Below are positions 1 through 12,134 of a DNA stretch of 64,000 nucleotides, piece by piece (position 1 is the stretch's first letter; each line of letters starts with the position of its first letter). The stretch comes from Sphaerosporella brunnea (Eukaryota > Ascomycota > Pezizomycetes > Pezizales > Pyronemataceae). A program made the translations under genes and the position numbers. Location: the NCBI GenBank assembly GCA_008704415.1, contig VXIS01000013.1, positions 62,001-126,000 of the forward strand, in the 5' to 3' direction. The notes under the pieces are model-generated. The model ran no database searches. It was not told where the DNA came from and saw only the letters and a program-made list of their open reading frames with translations.

Positions 1-194
1 CTAAAAACGCCAAACGCCACAACCAACGTCAGGGTTCGGTGGCGGTGGCGTGGGTGGCAGTGCAAATTCTACGGCTGGGTCAGGGCCAGGTCTGTCTCTC
101 TCGCACTCGTGCATTCTTGGTGCGTCAAAAAAAAAAATCCATTAACTATTATTGGTATGTATCAATCTGGGCTGGCAGCACTCTTTATGTAAAG

Positions 195-2026
195 CTAGAG
201 CTGCTTCATCGCCATCAATCCAAGGCCCACTCCCAGCGCGGCAATCGCTCCAACAAAGAGCAGAATTCCACCCAAACTGACGCCTTTGTGTGAAGGAGCA
301 ATGTCAAACTCATTCTCGATCCGCTCTGCCATCTTCTCCTTTGAAAACTCGGTGATGACGCCTTCTCTCCCCTTCGCTCCCATTGCCTTGATCTCTGAAG
401 GCTGCATCTCGAACAAGGCCTTCCGCATGACAGCCGTCCACTCCTCGGGAACGTCAGGTCGGTGCCAACCTGTCGCTCCCTCCTGTATGGTCTCAAGCGG
501 ACCACCAGAGTTGTGCGCTAAGACCGGAAGCTGGACAGCCGTGAGCATCAGTCGCTTCAACGCGCAGAGGATGCATACCTCGGCAAGCAGTGCCTCCAAA
601 GGAACAATGCCAAAGTGCTCCCGTTCTGGCGTGTACAGTAGCAAGGAAGAAGCCTTCAGGAGATATGTCTTCCAGCTGGCAGGTATAGACAACAAGAACA
701 GCACATCTGTGTCTTCCGGTATTGACAGCGATGTGATGAAGTTCTTACAGGTGATATGCTTAAGCTGGAAAGAATCGCACATGGCCACAAGTTCATTGTG
801 GTAGGAGATATTTTCACCAATGCGAGGGTCATAGCCACCTAAACACAACAAAAGCCATCAGCAAAACAGAACATCTGCCGCTGGTGCGGTGTTTCTGGCG
901 GAGGCAACTGCGGTGCCAACCCCTTGCACAAGAGCGTTGCAAGTTGCAACTACCCAGCTTCGACAGAGCCATCGCAAGCTTTGCAAGGTGGCCTGTGGAA
1001 GTGCCGGCAGCACCTCGCGTGCCACCAGCGATAGCCGTATCTTACGAATCTACCCCCATACCCCTAACTATTCGCCGCGATGGATCGGCTCCGCCGACCG
1101 CTGCGACGTTGCTGTCTGTTGATTCCACAGGACATCTTCGCGCCATGCTAGATAGATAGATGGGGGAAATCGAAATATGGAGCCTACCTGCAATGATCAA
1201 TCGTGAGTGCCGTCTTTCGCTATCGGTGAGACGTGCAAACGCCTTGATGGCAAGCTCAATGTTCTTCTTTCTCTCGAACCTGTTGATGGAGAGCAAGATC
1301 TTTCGTCCGTCCTCGGCAAGAAATTTGGGCTCCTCGTCCTGGATCATACTCTTTTTCTCACTCTTCTTCTCGGCAACATCAACGCATGGGTAGACCACGC
1401 GCGGCTCCCTGTTGATTTTCGGAAACGCAGTAGCGAAGACAGATTTTGTAAAGTTAGAATTGACAACGATGGTGTCCGCCAGACCGGTGGTGAGACCCTC
1501 GAACCAGTCAAACGGTATGCGATAGAGCGACTTGACCAGTGACGATCGGGGCGCCAAAAGGAAGTCTGGGAAGTGGCAATAGAACAGCACCCGAATGTGC
1601 GGCGCAAAAAAGTGGAATATCGGGATGCAAGCGGAAAGCTGGTCAATGAAGAGGTAGTCATAGTTGGCTAATTCGCCGGAGGCCAGCAGCGACAAGGTCA
1701 GGTGAAGTTGGCGCAGGATCGCACAGAGTATGCTGAAGCGACCAAGGATATTTCGAGGTACGATTGAATTTCCGGAAACGCGAATAGTGAGGGTGCCTGA
1801 AAACGAGAATCGAGTCAGTGCGGGTGTCAAGGAATGGACAGCACTCCGCAATACCATTCCGAGCTTCGTCAAAGCAATGGCGCGGATCGCAATGGGAAGT
1901 GTAGATGGTGACACTGTGGCCTCGGTCTTGCAATCCCACGGCAGCATCGACAACCAAGCGCTCAGCGCCTCCTATGCCGAGGTCTGGGTGTATGAAGAGG
2001 ATGCGCTTCTCTTTGGGCTTTGACAT
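195..2026 (-). CDS. ALG2: Alpha-1,3/1,6-mannosyltransferase ALG2
   Basis: A GT4-family glycosyltransferase that adds the second and third mannose to the dolichol-linked oligosaccharide on the cytosolic ER face. I read four exons: 2026-1855, 1796-1188, 838-579 and 530-195, giving about 458 residues, the usual ALG2 size. The N-terminal [17 protein letters not shown] motif follows the start within 15 residues. The C-terminal half has the GT4 donor-site motif [11 protein letters not shown] and then NSGGPLE. The protein ends in a hydrophobic segment (about the last 25 residues) before AMKQL, as ALG2 proteins do. The start is the first Met before KPKEKR. The second intron is long (349 nt). The third is only 48 nt, a multiple of three with no stop, so a naive ORF reads through it. 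The gene is divergent from the exportin gene. Confidence 0.93.
531..578 (-). other. 48-nt in-frame intron of ALG2
   Basis: The minus strand has GTATGC at its 5' end and GTCCAG at its 3' end. Removing it joins LEALLAE to LPVLAHN, which restores the continuous GT4 core. Left in, it would add 16 residues with no stop codon. Confidence 0.75.
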
Positions 2027-3008
2027 GCTGTGGGGGTTGAGGGAGTGTGTTTGTATGGACTGCAGCTTGACAGGTTCAGGTTGCGTTACGTACGTGGTTC
2101 TAGACCACCCGGGGGGGAGTGGGGACGCGGAGGATGGCGGCTGTGGCACGCGCGGGCGCTTGCAATTGCCGCGACGTTGTTGACGCGTTGGAACTTGACT
2201 TGTGATGAAAGCGATCTTCACGTTGGAATCGTTGAACTGTTCTTCTAGATACTTGCGATAGAAATAGCCAAGTTTCGCTGGGCTGCTTTTCACGATCGAT
2301 AGATCGTGATTGGACGGGGTTCAATGCATACTGTACAGCCGGCCATCATCATCTAGGTGTGCTGGAATGATGGAGGATTCATTTTCGGTTCATCGAGCTG
2401 ATTGTCGAGTGGCCGAGTTCTTAGTCTTCTGACTCGAGTCGGCCAAAAGCGAAGCAAACAGCAGCGCAAAAAGCAACAGTCAGCAACGTCCGGGTAAACC
2501 AGCCCTAGAAATTTTAGCCGACAGGCGCAGCTATAAAAGGCGCAGCCCCCCTTCAACCTTCTTTCCTTCTTCGTGCGGCGGTTCGTCTACTCCCGTGTTG
2601 CTCATATCACTTTTACTCTTCATAGTGCTGTTCAGAGCGTCAGACGGATCACAGAACAAAATAATTGCTATTGAACTCTGAAGAGTCCTCCATCTTCGCT
2701 GCTCCGCTTGGAGGGGCAGCGGGCCAGGTCTGATGCTTCGGCTTTCTAGGATGGGGGTCATAATTGAGTTCAAACAGATGCAGATTGCAGTGGAACTGAG
2801 GGCTTTCTGGGGGGGGGGGGGGGGTGGTGGTGGTGGCGGTGCTTGAGAGGAAGCGGCAAGGGGTAGCCGGACGCTTCAGTCACGCGGCAACACGCGTGAG
2901 CTGTTGCTGCTTGAAGTGAGTGCGCCGCGTGGAGTTGATTGAGTTGAGCTGGCCGACTCCACACTGCTGCTGCTGCTGCGCTCTACCGCCTGCCCCATCG
3001 CCCGCCCA

Positions 3009-3010
<2 letters not shown>

Positions 3011-3045
<35 letters not shown>
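3011..3045. repeat. (ATC)n microsatellite
   Basis: About eleven consecutive CAT/ATC units, interrupted once by CAG, in the divergent intergenic region. Confidence 0.9.
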
Positions 3046-3327
3046 GCATCATCTCCTTGTTTTCCCCACCGCCCAGCCAGTGACGATGATGCGCGTCGCT
3101 GCGGACGCCGTGATCAAAACGCGATCCGTGATTCCGATCGCAGACGCAGCAGAACTCAGACATGCAGCTGCTTGCTTAGTCAAGCGACTGCTGCTGTGGC
3201 GGTGCCGCAATTAACAGCTGTGGCGCCGGAACCGTGACACTTTACACGCCCACCACCCACACTGATTTGGGGCGTCGAGTTCAGCGGCGCGTGTCGCTCT
3301 TCTCCACCTTTGAACCCCACCCGCACC

Positions 3328-3366
3328 CCACCACTCCACCACTCCACCACTCCACCACTCCACCAC
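3328..3366. repeat. CCACCACT minisatellite
   Basis: Four perfect 8-base units followed by a partial unit, about 340 bases upstream of the exportin start codon and so probably in its 5' leader or promoter. Confidence 0.9.
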
Positions 3367-3700
3367 CCACACCCACTCACACCCACCCTCCCCCCCCCCA
3401 ATCTCCTCAACCTCGCGTCTTCCAGAACATATCCCTCCCTCTCACCAACGACTGCTAACTAACAAACCATAAACCATAACCATTCCAAATATTCCACTTC
3501 TCGTCTTGCGCCAGTCGAATAAGCTCTCCATATCCAGCCGAATCATTCTCGTTGCAAAAGCCCTCCTCAGCCACCGCCGTTGTCACAGTGCTCGACCAAA
3601 AGCCTTGTTTTCTGCGCCGCCAACTTCTACCGCAGCTTTCACCGACCCCACCACCACCACCACCACCACCCCCCACTTCCCTCCTCCCCACCTCACGACC

Positions 3701-6700
3701 ATGAACGGCGGTGGGCCCGAAGAAAATGGCGCCAGCACTGCCCAGTCGCAGCCTCTACTTCAGCTGAAGCAAGCCTTGCAGATAGTGTACAGTCCACAGT
3801 CTAGTAACGAAGACCGAAAGCAGGCGGGTGCCTTTCTCGAAGCCGCAAAGAGCGACAAGGAGGCCCCGTTCCATGGCTTCAAGCTGTCGCACGATGAATC
3901 CCTAGAACCGGTCGTGAGACACTTTGGCCTTCTGTTGCTGGAGAATGCGATCAAATACTCTTGGCCGGACTACACCGCCACCGAGAGCATCACCGTCAGG
4001 AACTGGATTCTATCGCTGGCGGAGAACGTCGACACCAGCGACCCCGTCTATTTGCGGAACAAGATCGCGCAGCTTTGGGTCGAGGTGGCGAAGCGCATGT
4101 GGGATAACGAATGGCTGGATATGGACGAGTTGTTGGTGAGACTGTGGGAAAATGCCGCAACCGAGCCAAATGCTGCCCAGAGGGACCTGGTACTGTTCGT
4201 ATTGGAAACCCTCGTAGATGATGTCTTCAACCGTGAGGATTCGGTAGCTGGGTTGAGGAATACACCGTTGACCAAAGCCTGTTTTGACATCTTCACGCCT
4301 CACAGTGTATTCGATACTTACTACCCCCAGAGAGAACCCAGCAACGTGAGTCGATGCGGAGAAGACGGCTGGCTCGTGAGACTCGTTCGATTGCTGGATG
4401 GAGCCCTTGAAGCCGGCGTGGAAAAGGATTCAGAGGCGGAGGTGTGCGCGATCAAGATATTGGGTGTGCTCAAAGCCTGCATGGGGTGGTCCATCGCTAA
4501 GTAGGCTCTCATCTTGATCAGAGGAAGTTTTTTTTCCAGTTGTTAACATGTTTTCTGCGTAGGGCTGTGTCCGCTTCCAAAGTGGTCGAGACAGTCGGAA
4601 AGGCCCTGATGGTTGAGAGCACAGCAGTGCAAATGGTAACTGCAATACGATTCTCCACGTCACTCGAACACCAGTGCTGATGGGGCAGATCGCGACGGAA
4701 TGTCTGCACATACTGTTTTCCAAGCCATTCTTCGAAGACGATGACTTTCAGAGCCTTGTCTGTCCAATGTATCATTCCCAAACAGTAGAGCTTCTAAAAA
4801 ACATCTTCACTTGGATACGACTTGATCCAGACGATATCGATGAGGATCGTTACATGTTCCTGAAGAAGTTCTCTGAGGTAGAAGGGTTCCGCGTGACTCC
4901 CGCTTGTTGCGGACGAGGCTGATGCGACGCTCTTACAGATGATTGCCAACCTCGGTGGTTTCATAGAAGATAGGGCTACGACATTACCAAACGGGATTGA
5001 CCTGGCTGGATTTTTGTCTTTGGCATTTTTGATCTCAAGCCATGAGAGTCTGGCAATTTCCATACCCACAATGAATCTCTGGACAAGAATACTGCGGTCG
5101 GACATTCTATCCCATCTCGATGCAGTGCAGCGTTTCACTCCCCAGCTGCTGGAACTGGTAGCTGCCAGGTTGATCAGGGTATGTCACTCGGTCTCGTCGG
5201 TTTGCAATTGCTGACGATTATGCCATCGAAGTATGAATGCCTGGAGGAAGACAGCACAAACCCAAGTTTAGTATTCCTCGACGAAGATTTAGATACCATT
5301 CCAGAGCGCCATGCTTTCCTCGGGAACTACCGGAGGTTTTGTTGCAGTATTGTGGAGAGTATCACCCGACGGCAGCCTTTCGAGGCCTTCTCTTTCATCA
5401 TGGCCAATGTCGACAACACACTAGGAGCGCTGTACTCGAACGAGCCCCCGTTCTCTTGTCAGTCTCCTGCGCCGCAATTTGGTCTACCGCCTGCTTACAC
5501 TTTCTTGTAGTTGAACGATACAAGAAGAACTCAATGGCCTTCCTTCAGGTGGATGCTCAATTCTCCATGATCGAAGCCGCACTCAGGGGCTACATAAAGT
5601 GGGTTGATATGAACGCGCAAGAGCCAGTGCCCGTAAGTCTGCTCCGGATGTCCTCCGTGGGATGTGCCAGTGTTAATTCACTGCTTAGGATAGCAACAGG
5701 GAGCCACTTGAGCGGGACTTGGAAATGTGGTGCGATCAGTTGTTAACCAAGACATACGACGACCCGATGATCAAACGGCGAATTATCCAGTTGATGGTCA
5801 CGTTTTCGACAATGGCCTTGGACAACAGGCCAGATCTGATGCTGAAGATTCTTGAACACATCCTTCTAACACGGCCAACCGAGTTTCCCGCTAATCATGC
5901 CTACACTGATGCCTTGAAAGAGCTCATGAATATCTGCACGAATGAGATCCAGCGTTTAGCGATGAAGATGCCAGACCATCTCATGGTTGTGTATGACCAG
6001 TTGGAGCGCAAGATCAATGAGATTGCCGCTGGAGATAGGGTTGACGATCGAACAAAGATTGCATTCCACACCTTCCTGTTTACCATTAAGTGTGTTCCCC
6101 TATCTTCAAGGGCTTATGGACTACCTGCTGACGGAATTTAGCCATCGTACGAAGAACATCGATTCGGAAACAAGAAGGCAGCGGCTAGAACACTACGTTG
6201 TGCCAGTGAAGCAGAGCTGGGTTGATCCGGGCTTGACGGAAGCTTTAGCGTCTTTCGAGGGATTCTGCCGACTTTTGGGCCTGGATAGAGTCCAAGACTA
6301 CCTAGTTTCCAGAAGAGTCCACGAAATGGAAGACTTTTCGCAGTTCACTTTGGATGCCGAAGGACAGGCATTGCAAAGTGAGCTCGCAGAAAAGTTCAAG
6401 GTCAATATTCACGCAGCTGAGGGGGGGAAATGGTTGCTGATCGGGTTCCCCAGGCACTCCCTATCCGAACTACCAAGGCTTTCATCGCTGTCTCGACGGA
6501 GAGGTTGAAGCGTCCCTCCAACGCATACAACATTTCTTGCACACTGTGGCATGACGCCATACCCATGATTCTGCCAAATCTCCTGAAATTCATGAGAAAT
6601 GCACACGGATTCCACAACCCACAAAACTGGCGGGGCCTTGCCCCAGAGTATCAGCCTATGGTCAAGAGGATCCTTACCGACCGGTTCTGGCAAGCTGGTA

Positions 6701-7921
6701 TCTCGCATGGAAGTCGTGACGACTTCTATGAAAACGTCACGAAAACGAAGTTCACGATGGAAGGGCTTGCTTCCTCCATCCGCGGTGCCATCCGTATGGT
6801 CCGAGAGTCCTGCTACTCGATCCTTTGGTGCATGTCCCGGCTGGATGTGCACTTTTACGGGCTTGATGAGCTTCCTGGCCCTCTCGCCGTAGCTTTGTTC
6901 GAAAATTCGCATGCCTTGAGCTCTCACCAGATGTCTATCTTGCTCAACATGACGCGATATATCGTCGATGACTGTCCCGTACCGTTCCGCAAACACTTCC
7001 TTACACCTCTGCTCGCTAGTCTTTTTTCACAGGTCGACAACAAAGTTAGCGGTGAATGGAACGAGCTGATTGAGAGAGGGGTCTCCCAAGGTACCGAAGC
7101 GCAGCTGGCTGAGGAAATGAAGGAGGAGAGTATACTCCGGCAGCTCACATACACCGCCGTCCTGATCGTAGCGGGGCTCCTCGACCCGCAGCGTCCCGGA
7201 GAGACCAATCCCACTACTACGAATATGCTTCCGCACCTGGCACTGCCGGAAATGCAAGCGTCTGCCCCCGAGGAGCCGACTATGCGAGAATTCATCCTCA
7301 GCAGCGATGTGGTTCTTGAGCCGCTGATCCTATTCTGCACCCATGCTCTCCGGATGAGAGACTCCAGGTGCTGCGGCATCATCATCCGCGTATTCAGGAG
7401 CATCGTCACGGAGTTTCAAGCCGACCGTGCAGATATCCGAGAATTCATCTGCAGAGAAGTCTTAATGGCTGCTATTGATGTGAATCCCCTTCCCCTCTCT
7501 CCAAAACCCTTTCCCAGCTAACCAAATGTTTGTCCAGTCACTCCACGAAGACTACTTCGTAGACGTGCAAAAAGACCTGGCGCAGCTCATCGCAACCATT
7601 TGTCTCCTCTACTCCCCGGCCTCGTCCACGCCACGCACACTGCTGTTGTCGCTGCCGGGAATTACAGAGGCGAAAGTCGATCACTGCTTCAAGCGCCTCG
7701 CCGCGGCACAGAGCCCTCGCCTCCAGCGAGCGCTGTTCTTGGAGCTCCTCGATGGTCTCAGAGGCGTCCCCATGAGCGAGAAGGGGAAGCTGCCGAGAGC
7801 TAGCAGGCATAGAACTGTCGTGGAGAAGGAGAGGCGGAACCAGCAGTCGCAGCAGATGAGGTATGCCGAGGAGCGCAGGAAGAGCCCGGATTTAGGAGGC
7901 GTCGCGGATATGTTTGCATAG
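3701..7921 (+). CDS. MSN5: Exportin-5/Msn5-type karyopherin (KapL)
   Basis: An importin-beta superfamily nuclear export receptor; yeast Msn5 exports phosphorylated transcription factors, and animal exportin-5 exports structured RNA. I read ten exons: 3701-4500, 4563-4635, 4689-4877, 4939-5178, 5232-5457, 5511-5632, 5689-6089, 6142-6400, 6454-7479 and 7538-7921. All phases close, and the product is about 1,239 residues, close to the 1,200 usual for the family. The N-terminal part holds the karyopherin pattern HFGLLLLENAIKYSW and the Xpo1-like region. TKAFIAVSTERLK and the C-terminal SLHEDYFVDVQKDLAQLIA are recognisable exportin-5 blocks. For the second intron I chose the acceptor at 4688, because an earlier AG at 4674 would bring a stop into frame. 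The start is the ATG at 3701. The gene is convergent with nothing downstream. Confidence 0.92.
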
Positions 7922-8714
7922 CGATAGTTTTGCGGAGTGGAGGTGGGCGTAATAGATCGGTTTTGTCTATACAATTTTTTAATTTTTATTTTTGTTTTTA
8001 TTTTTATTTATTTTTTATGAGGGATCGGATCGGGAGTTTTCTTTTCGGTAAATCTTCGAGTTGTGAGCCTTTCTTTTCTCTTCTTCTTTTCAACTACGCG
8101 GCCTATTTTTGTATGTGGTCGTTTTGTGGAATGGCTTTTAAGGTTGATATTGGTGGTGGTGAGGGATATATGTGCGTAGATAGGAAGTCTAGTAATCAGT
8201 CGGGCAGCGAGGCCGCGCTGGATACGGATGACGGTTAGGATTTGGGGGGGTTTATTGCAGCAGCAGCCTTTTCTTTGTTCTCTTGATGTGTATTCATACT
8301 GACTGATGGTTCATGGTTTGTCGCCATGGCGGAGCAGTGGTGGTCTCCACGTCTCGTTCCACAAGTCTCCATCCACATATGCATGCGTGCACTGGCTAGG
8401 GATGGACACGGGACTGTAGGGAACCTATCGCTACGTTCTCGATCGGTTGCTGATACTCCGCCGGTGATGCACCTTCTGCGGTCAAACAGGTGCGGAAAGC
8501 ACCTCGCGACAACTTCAGCACTTGAAGGAGTGTACCTTATACTCAGTAGAGTTTTAACTTTTGGGCTTAACTCTTCCTCTATCTCTCCCCGACAACTATC
8601 TCTCCTCGACAACTATCTCTCCTCGACCGCCATCTCCCCTGCATCACACACTACTACTACTACTAGAAGAAGTCTTACATCTACTCTTTGTGCGTGTCTA
8701 ATGCCGTTTTCCCA
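7922..8714. other. Intergenic stretch downstream of the exportin gene
   Basis: No gene is recognised. It begins with a T-rich, probable 3' UTR and polyadenylation zone (about 7970-8020). A short ACT array near 8648-8664 precedes the broken gene that starts at about 8715. Confidence 0.6.
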
Positions 8715-9802
8715 ATGGGAGGAGGAGGATCTTTTATCGAAACTTCCTCCGGACACACTTTTGACGTCGACTCTACACACAGCGGAGAACAGCTGTCCGG
8801 CAGAGAGACGGGATCACTGCCTTATATCCTGCAATCGAAACGTTGCTCAGGACGGCGCTAGACTCAGTGTCCTTGCACAAGAGAATCCGGCTGAAAAGGT
8901 TCCTTTCTTCGTTGAGCATAAGTGTCCGAGCACTGCATATGACTGTAGCATCTCTCAACGACGGTCCGGCAGCAATCTGCCTGCAAGTTGTCCTATCCAT
9001 GAAAAAGAACGGAGCCGATCGTCAGGTCTTGCTTACGGCCAGTGGATGCAGCCTTTGCGGGAGAAACGAGAAGCAACGTCGAGCAGCAGAGGCGAAATGG
9101 TTGACGTATCTTGCCCGAAAGGAAATGTGTTTTCGAGCACCATCACTGAAGCCCCGGATATGTGCCGAAGAGCCCGCAGAATATCACGTTCTAAAGGAAT
9201 TGAGGACCGACCTAAGGAATCGCGTCTTGGATTGGGTGACCTATTCGTTCAACCCGAGGACGAGGCTAGAGTGCAGCGACTCGATTCCAGCCTGCGATAC
9301 ATGCCGCCAGAGGATAAAAAGGATATTTGCCGATCACCCCAAGATCACCAAATTGCCGGAGTCGGGCAATGTTGTGAGATTCTGGGATCTCTCTGGCGCC
9401 GTGCCCGAACTGCTAGCTTTTGCCCCGTCAAACGCAGACGTTCTAGGGATTGCGAGCACGCTGAAAGACTTTTGCTTGAGAGAGGCTTCAGAATTCACAG
9501 TATCGGCATAGTAGGAGAGGAGTTGGCCATTTTCGAGGACCAGGTGGTATGTTAATCCCTCTTCATCTTTCTTGATTTCCAGCTGATAACTTTCACAGGG
9601 GCGGAAGCTGGAGTTGTTGATGGTGGTGACAGGAGAGAATTTTGGAGCTGTACAAGTGCCACATACGATGCTTTTCGGGGCCGGGAAAAAATTGTACGTC
9701 TACGATCACGTTATGGGATTTTCTACCATACGCAAAGCAGATGGGAGAGGGCCGCAGGATTTGGCGAATATTTTGTCTGAAGGCTTGATCGCGATGGTCT
9801 GA
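8715..9802 (+). pseudogene. Frame-shifted gene with a possible deaminase-like Zn core
   Basis: Three overlapping frames carry protein-like sequence in series. Frame one is open from the ATG at 8715 to a stop at 8859. Frame two is open from about 8830 to 9511. Frame three, around 9480-9546, ends at a canonical GTATGT donor at 9547 and joins through a CACAG acceptor at 9598 to a last exon, 9599-9802. No GT-AG intron I can find bridges the two frame changes, so I call it broken, or mis-assembled by single-base errors. In frame two the pattern AEYHVLKEL, then about 30 residues, then IPACDTC, then RIFADHPKI resembles bacterial-toxin-type nucleic-acid deaminases (helix with Glu, then PCxxC, then a strand). 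The usual first Zn ligand before A-E is Pro here, although a Cys-Ala-Glu lies just upstream. A second CxxC occurs earlier (GCSLCG). The family call is tentative. Confidence 0.45.
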
Positions 9803-10504
9803 ATGGGGCTTTTTTTTCGTTTCTGATATTGGATTAGCCAGTCGGCTAGATTTGTAGATCTGGAAAACCAAGACCTTTTGAATTTCTTGACCCTGCTTCA
9901 AAAGTGTTTCTTACACACAACTACTAGTCTTCTTGGTGCGAGATTTCGCCGAACGAGGTCTTGAGCATGAGCTACGCGTTTAGGAACCAGACGTCGCGCG
10001 GGAGGAAGGCCCGGAAAGCGGTTTGGTTCACTGTCCCAACAGTGTACTCAATTGAGGACGTACACTTTAAGAAATGAGTCTGGTATTCGTAAAAAGTGTG
10101 GTGCAGTTCTGTCTCTATTATCTGGTGAATATCCCAAAGCCTCTAAGTGTCTCTAATACACCTTTCTATCGATAGACGCCAGTACTGAGTAGTTGCGGCA
10201 TCGGTGAGATATCGAACGAGGGGTAGAGCGGGACGGCGTCTGTGCTCCTCCGCGCTTTCCGACTTCCGGCACTCGGTTCCCTTTTCGTGGCCGGCAGCAT
10301 CTCGGCATCGTCGGCTGGCCGAGCGCCCGTAATTCTTCCGACCTCTGCTGACTCAACGTGCCAGCCACTTGACTTGATTTCATCCCGTACACCCGCACTC
10401 CAACCCCAGAGAATATCTTGCAAACCCCCCCTCTTTCTCGACCACTGCGAGAATCACCACCTACCAGCTCTCCGAATAACCCGTAACCCCCCCGTTCTGC
10501 AATA
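9803..10504. other. Upstream region of KGD2
   Basis: No coding feature seen. It holds the 3' end of the broken gene and the pyrimidine-rich 5' leader of KGD2, with C-rich tracts just before the start codon at 10505. Confidence 0.5.
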
Positions 10505-12134
10505 ATGGCCACCAGACTCGCCGTGCGGCGTTTACCCACCTCCGCTCGCTGCCTGAGCTGTTCCGTTACACGAGCTGCGGTCGTGCGGTCATTCTCCAAC
10601 ATCACTATTCGTGCTCCTTCAAATAGCCTCGTTGCTGCTGTGTCGAGGTATCTCTTGTTGATCTTCTCTACCGTGGGGGCAATCGCTGACAGTTGTCGGC
10701 AGAAAACCCGAGCGCTTCATCAACGCCGCTTCCTTCTTGAATGTGCAGTCTCGGTCCTATGGTACAAACGCTTCACCACGGTCTGCAGTTCTCCGACTGA
10801 CCGGAATTCGCAGCCTCGCAGGTCGTCAAGGTCCCCCAGATGGCCGAATCCATCTCGGAGGGAACCCTGAAGCAGTTTCAGAAGAGTATGTTGCCTCCGT
10901 AGCAACGACTGCATGCGGGATTATGCTAACGCGTCTCACCCAGAGGTCGGAGACCACGTTGAGCAGGACGAGGAAATTGCTACCATTGAGACTGACAAGG
11001 TGCGTTCCATTGGACAACTACGCCTCTTTCCCCATGTATAAAACATTGACATTTCTAGATCGACGTTGCCGTAAACGCGCCGGTCTCCGGTACCATCACT
11101 GAGCTCCTCGTCAACGAGGAGGACACCGTCACCGTCGGCCAGGACCTCCTGAAGATCGAGCCGGGGGAGGCCCCGGAGGGCGGCAGCAAGCCTGCCGTGG
11201 AGGCGAAGGAGGAGCCCAAGGCGCCTGCTGAGCCCAAGAAGGAGGAGGCCCCTACCCCTACTCCCAGGGAGACCCCCAATGAGGCGCCCAAGCCCAAGGC
11301 TCCCGCTCCCGCGCCCAAGCCTAAGGCTCCGGAGCCTAAGGCCCCTGCCGCCGCTTCCGCCGACAAGCCCTTCGGTAACCGTGAGGAGCGCCGCGTCAAG
11401 ATGAACCGCATGCGTCTTCGCATCGCGGAGCGTTTGAAGGAGTCCCAGAACACTGCCGCCTCGCTGACCACCTTCAACGAGATCGACATGTCCGCTCTCA
11501 TGGAGATGCGCAAACTCTACAAGGACGCCGTTCTGAAGAAGACTGGTGTTAAGCTTGGATTCATGAGCGCGTTCTCCCGCGCTGTCGTCGAGGCCATGAA
11601 GGATGTCCCCGCTGTCAACGCCAGCATTGAGGGTCCCAACGGAGGCGACACCATCGTCTACCGTGACTACGTCGACATCTCTGTTGCCGTTGCCACCGAG
11701 AAGGGACTTGTCACCCCCGTCGTCCGCAACGCTGAGAGCATGGACATGATCGGTATTGAGAGTGCCATCGCCGAGCTCGGAAGGAAGGCTCGTGACGGAA
11801 AGCTCACCATTGAGGACATGGCCGGTGGAACCTTCACCATCTCCAATGGCGGTGTCTTCGGGTAAGCCTCTCCTCCCTCTCTCCCAGTCAATGCTGACGG
11901 GATAGCTCTCTCTTCGGAACTCCCATCATCAACCTTCCCCAGACCGCTGTCCTCGGTCTCCACACTATCAAGGAGAAGCCTGTGGCCATCAACGGAAAGG
12001 TCGAGATCCGGCCGATCATGATCGTGGCGCTCACCTACGACCACCGTCTGCTTGATGGAAAGGAGGCCGTCACTTTCTTGGTTAAGATCAAGGACTACAT
12101 TGAGGATCCCCGGCGGATGCTGCTCGGTGTCTGA
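10505..12134 (+). CDS. KGD2: Dihydrolipoyllysine-residue succinyltransferase, E2 of 2-oxoglutarate dehydrogenase
   Basis: The mitochondrial E2 core that moves succinyl groups from E1 to CoA in the TCA cycle. There are six exons: 10505-10647, 10703-10761, 10814-10885, 10944-10999, 11059-11861 and 11906-12134, about 453 residues. The first 60 or so residues are Arg/Ser-rich without acidic residues, a mitochondrial presequence. A single lipoyl domain follows ([17 protein letters not shown] to about residue 125). The lipoylated Lys is in IETDK at about residue 110, exactly at an exon end. Next is an Ala/Pro/Lys/Glu-rich linker, and then the catalytic domain from about residue 220. It closes with YDHRLLDG, in which His 424 and Asp 428 are the catalytic pair. 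There is no E3-binding domain, as expected for the eukaryotic 2-oxoglutarate E2. For exon 3 I use the CAG acceptor ending at 10813, because the next AG breaks frame. Confidence 0.96.

Larger units (their letters stand above)
2027..3700. other. Divergent intergenic region between ALG2 and the exportin gene
   Basis: No convincing gene is visible in these 1.7 kb. The region carries a TATAAAAG element at about 2533-2540, a 16-base G run at 2809-2824, an ATC trinucleotide array near 3011-3045 and an 8-base CCACCACT array near 3328-3366. C- and A-rich leader-like sequence runs up to the exportin start. Both flanking promoters must lie here. Confidence 0.6.

Noticed and set aside
8326..9555. 409-codon ORF read as one protein
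   Set aside because: Most of it is out of frame with the protein-like segments. Only its last 20 codons are supported, by the GTATGT splice to the final exon.
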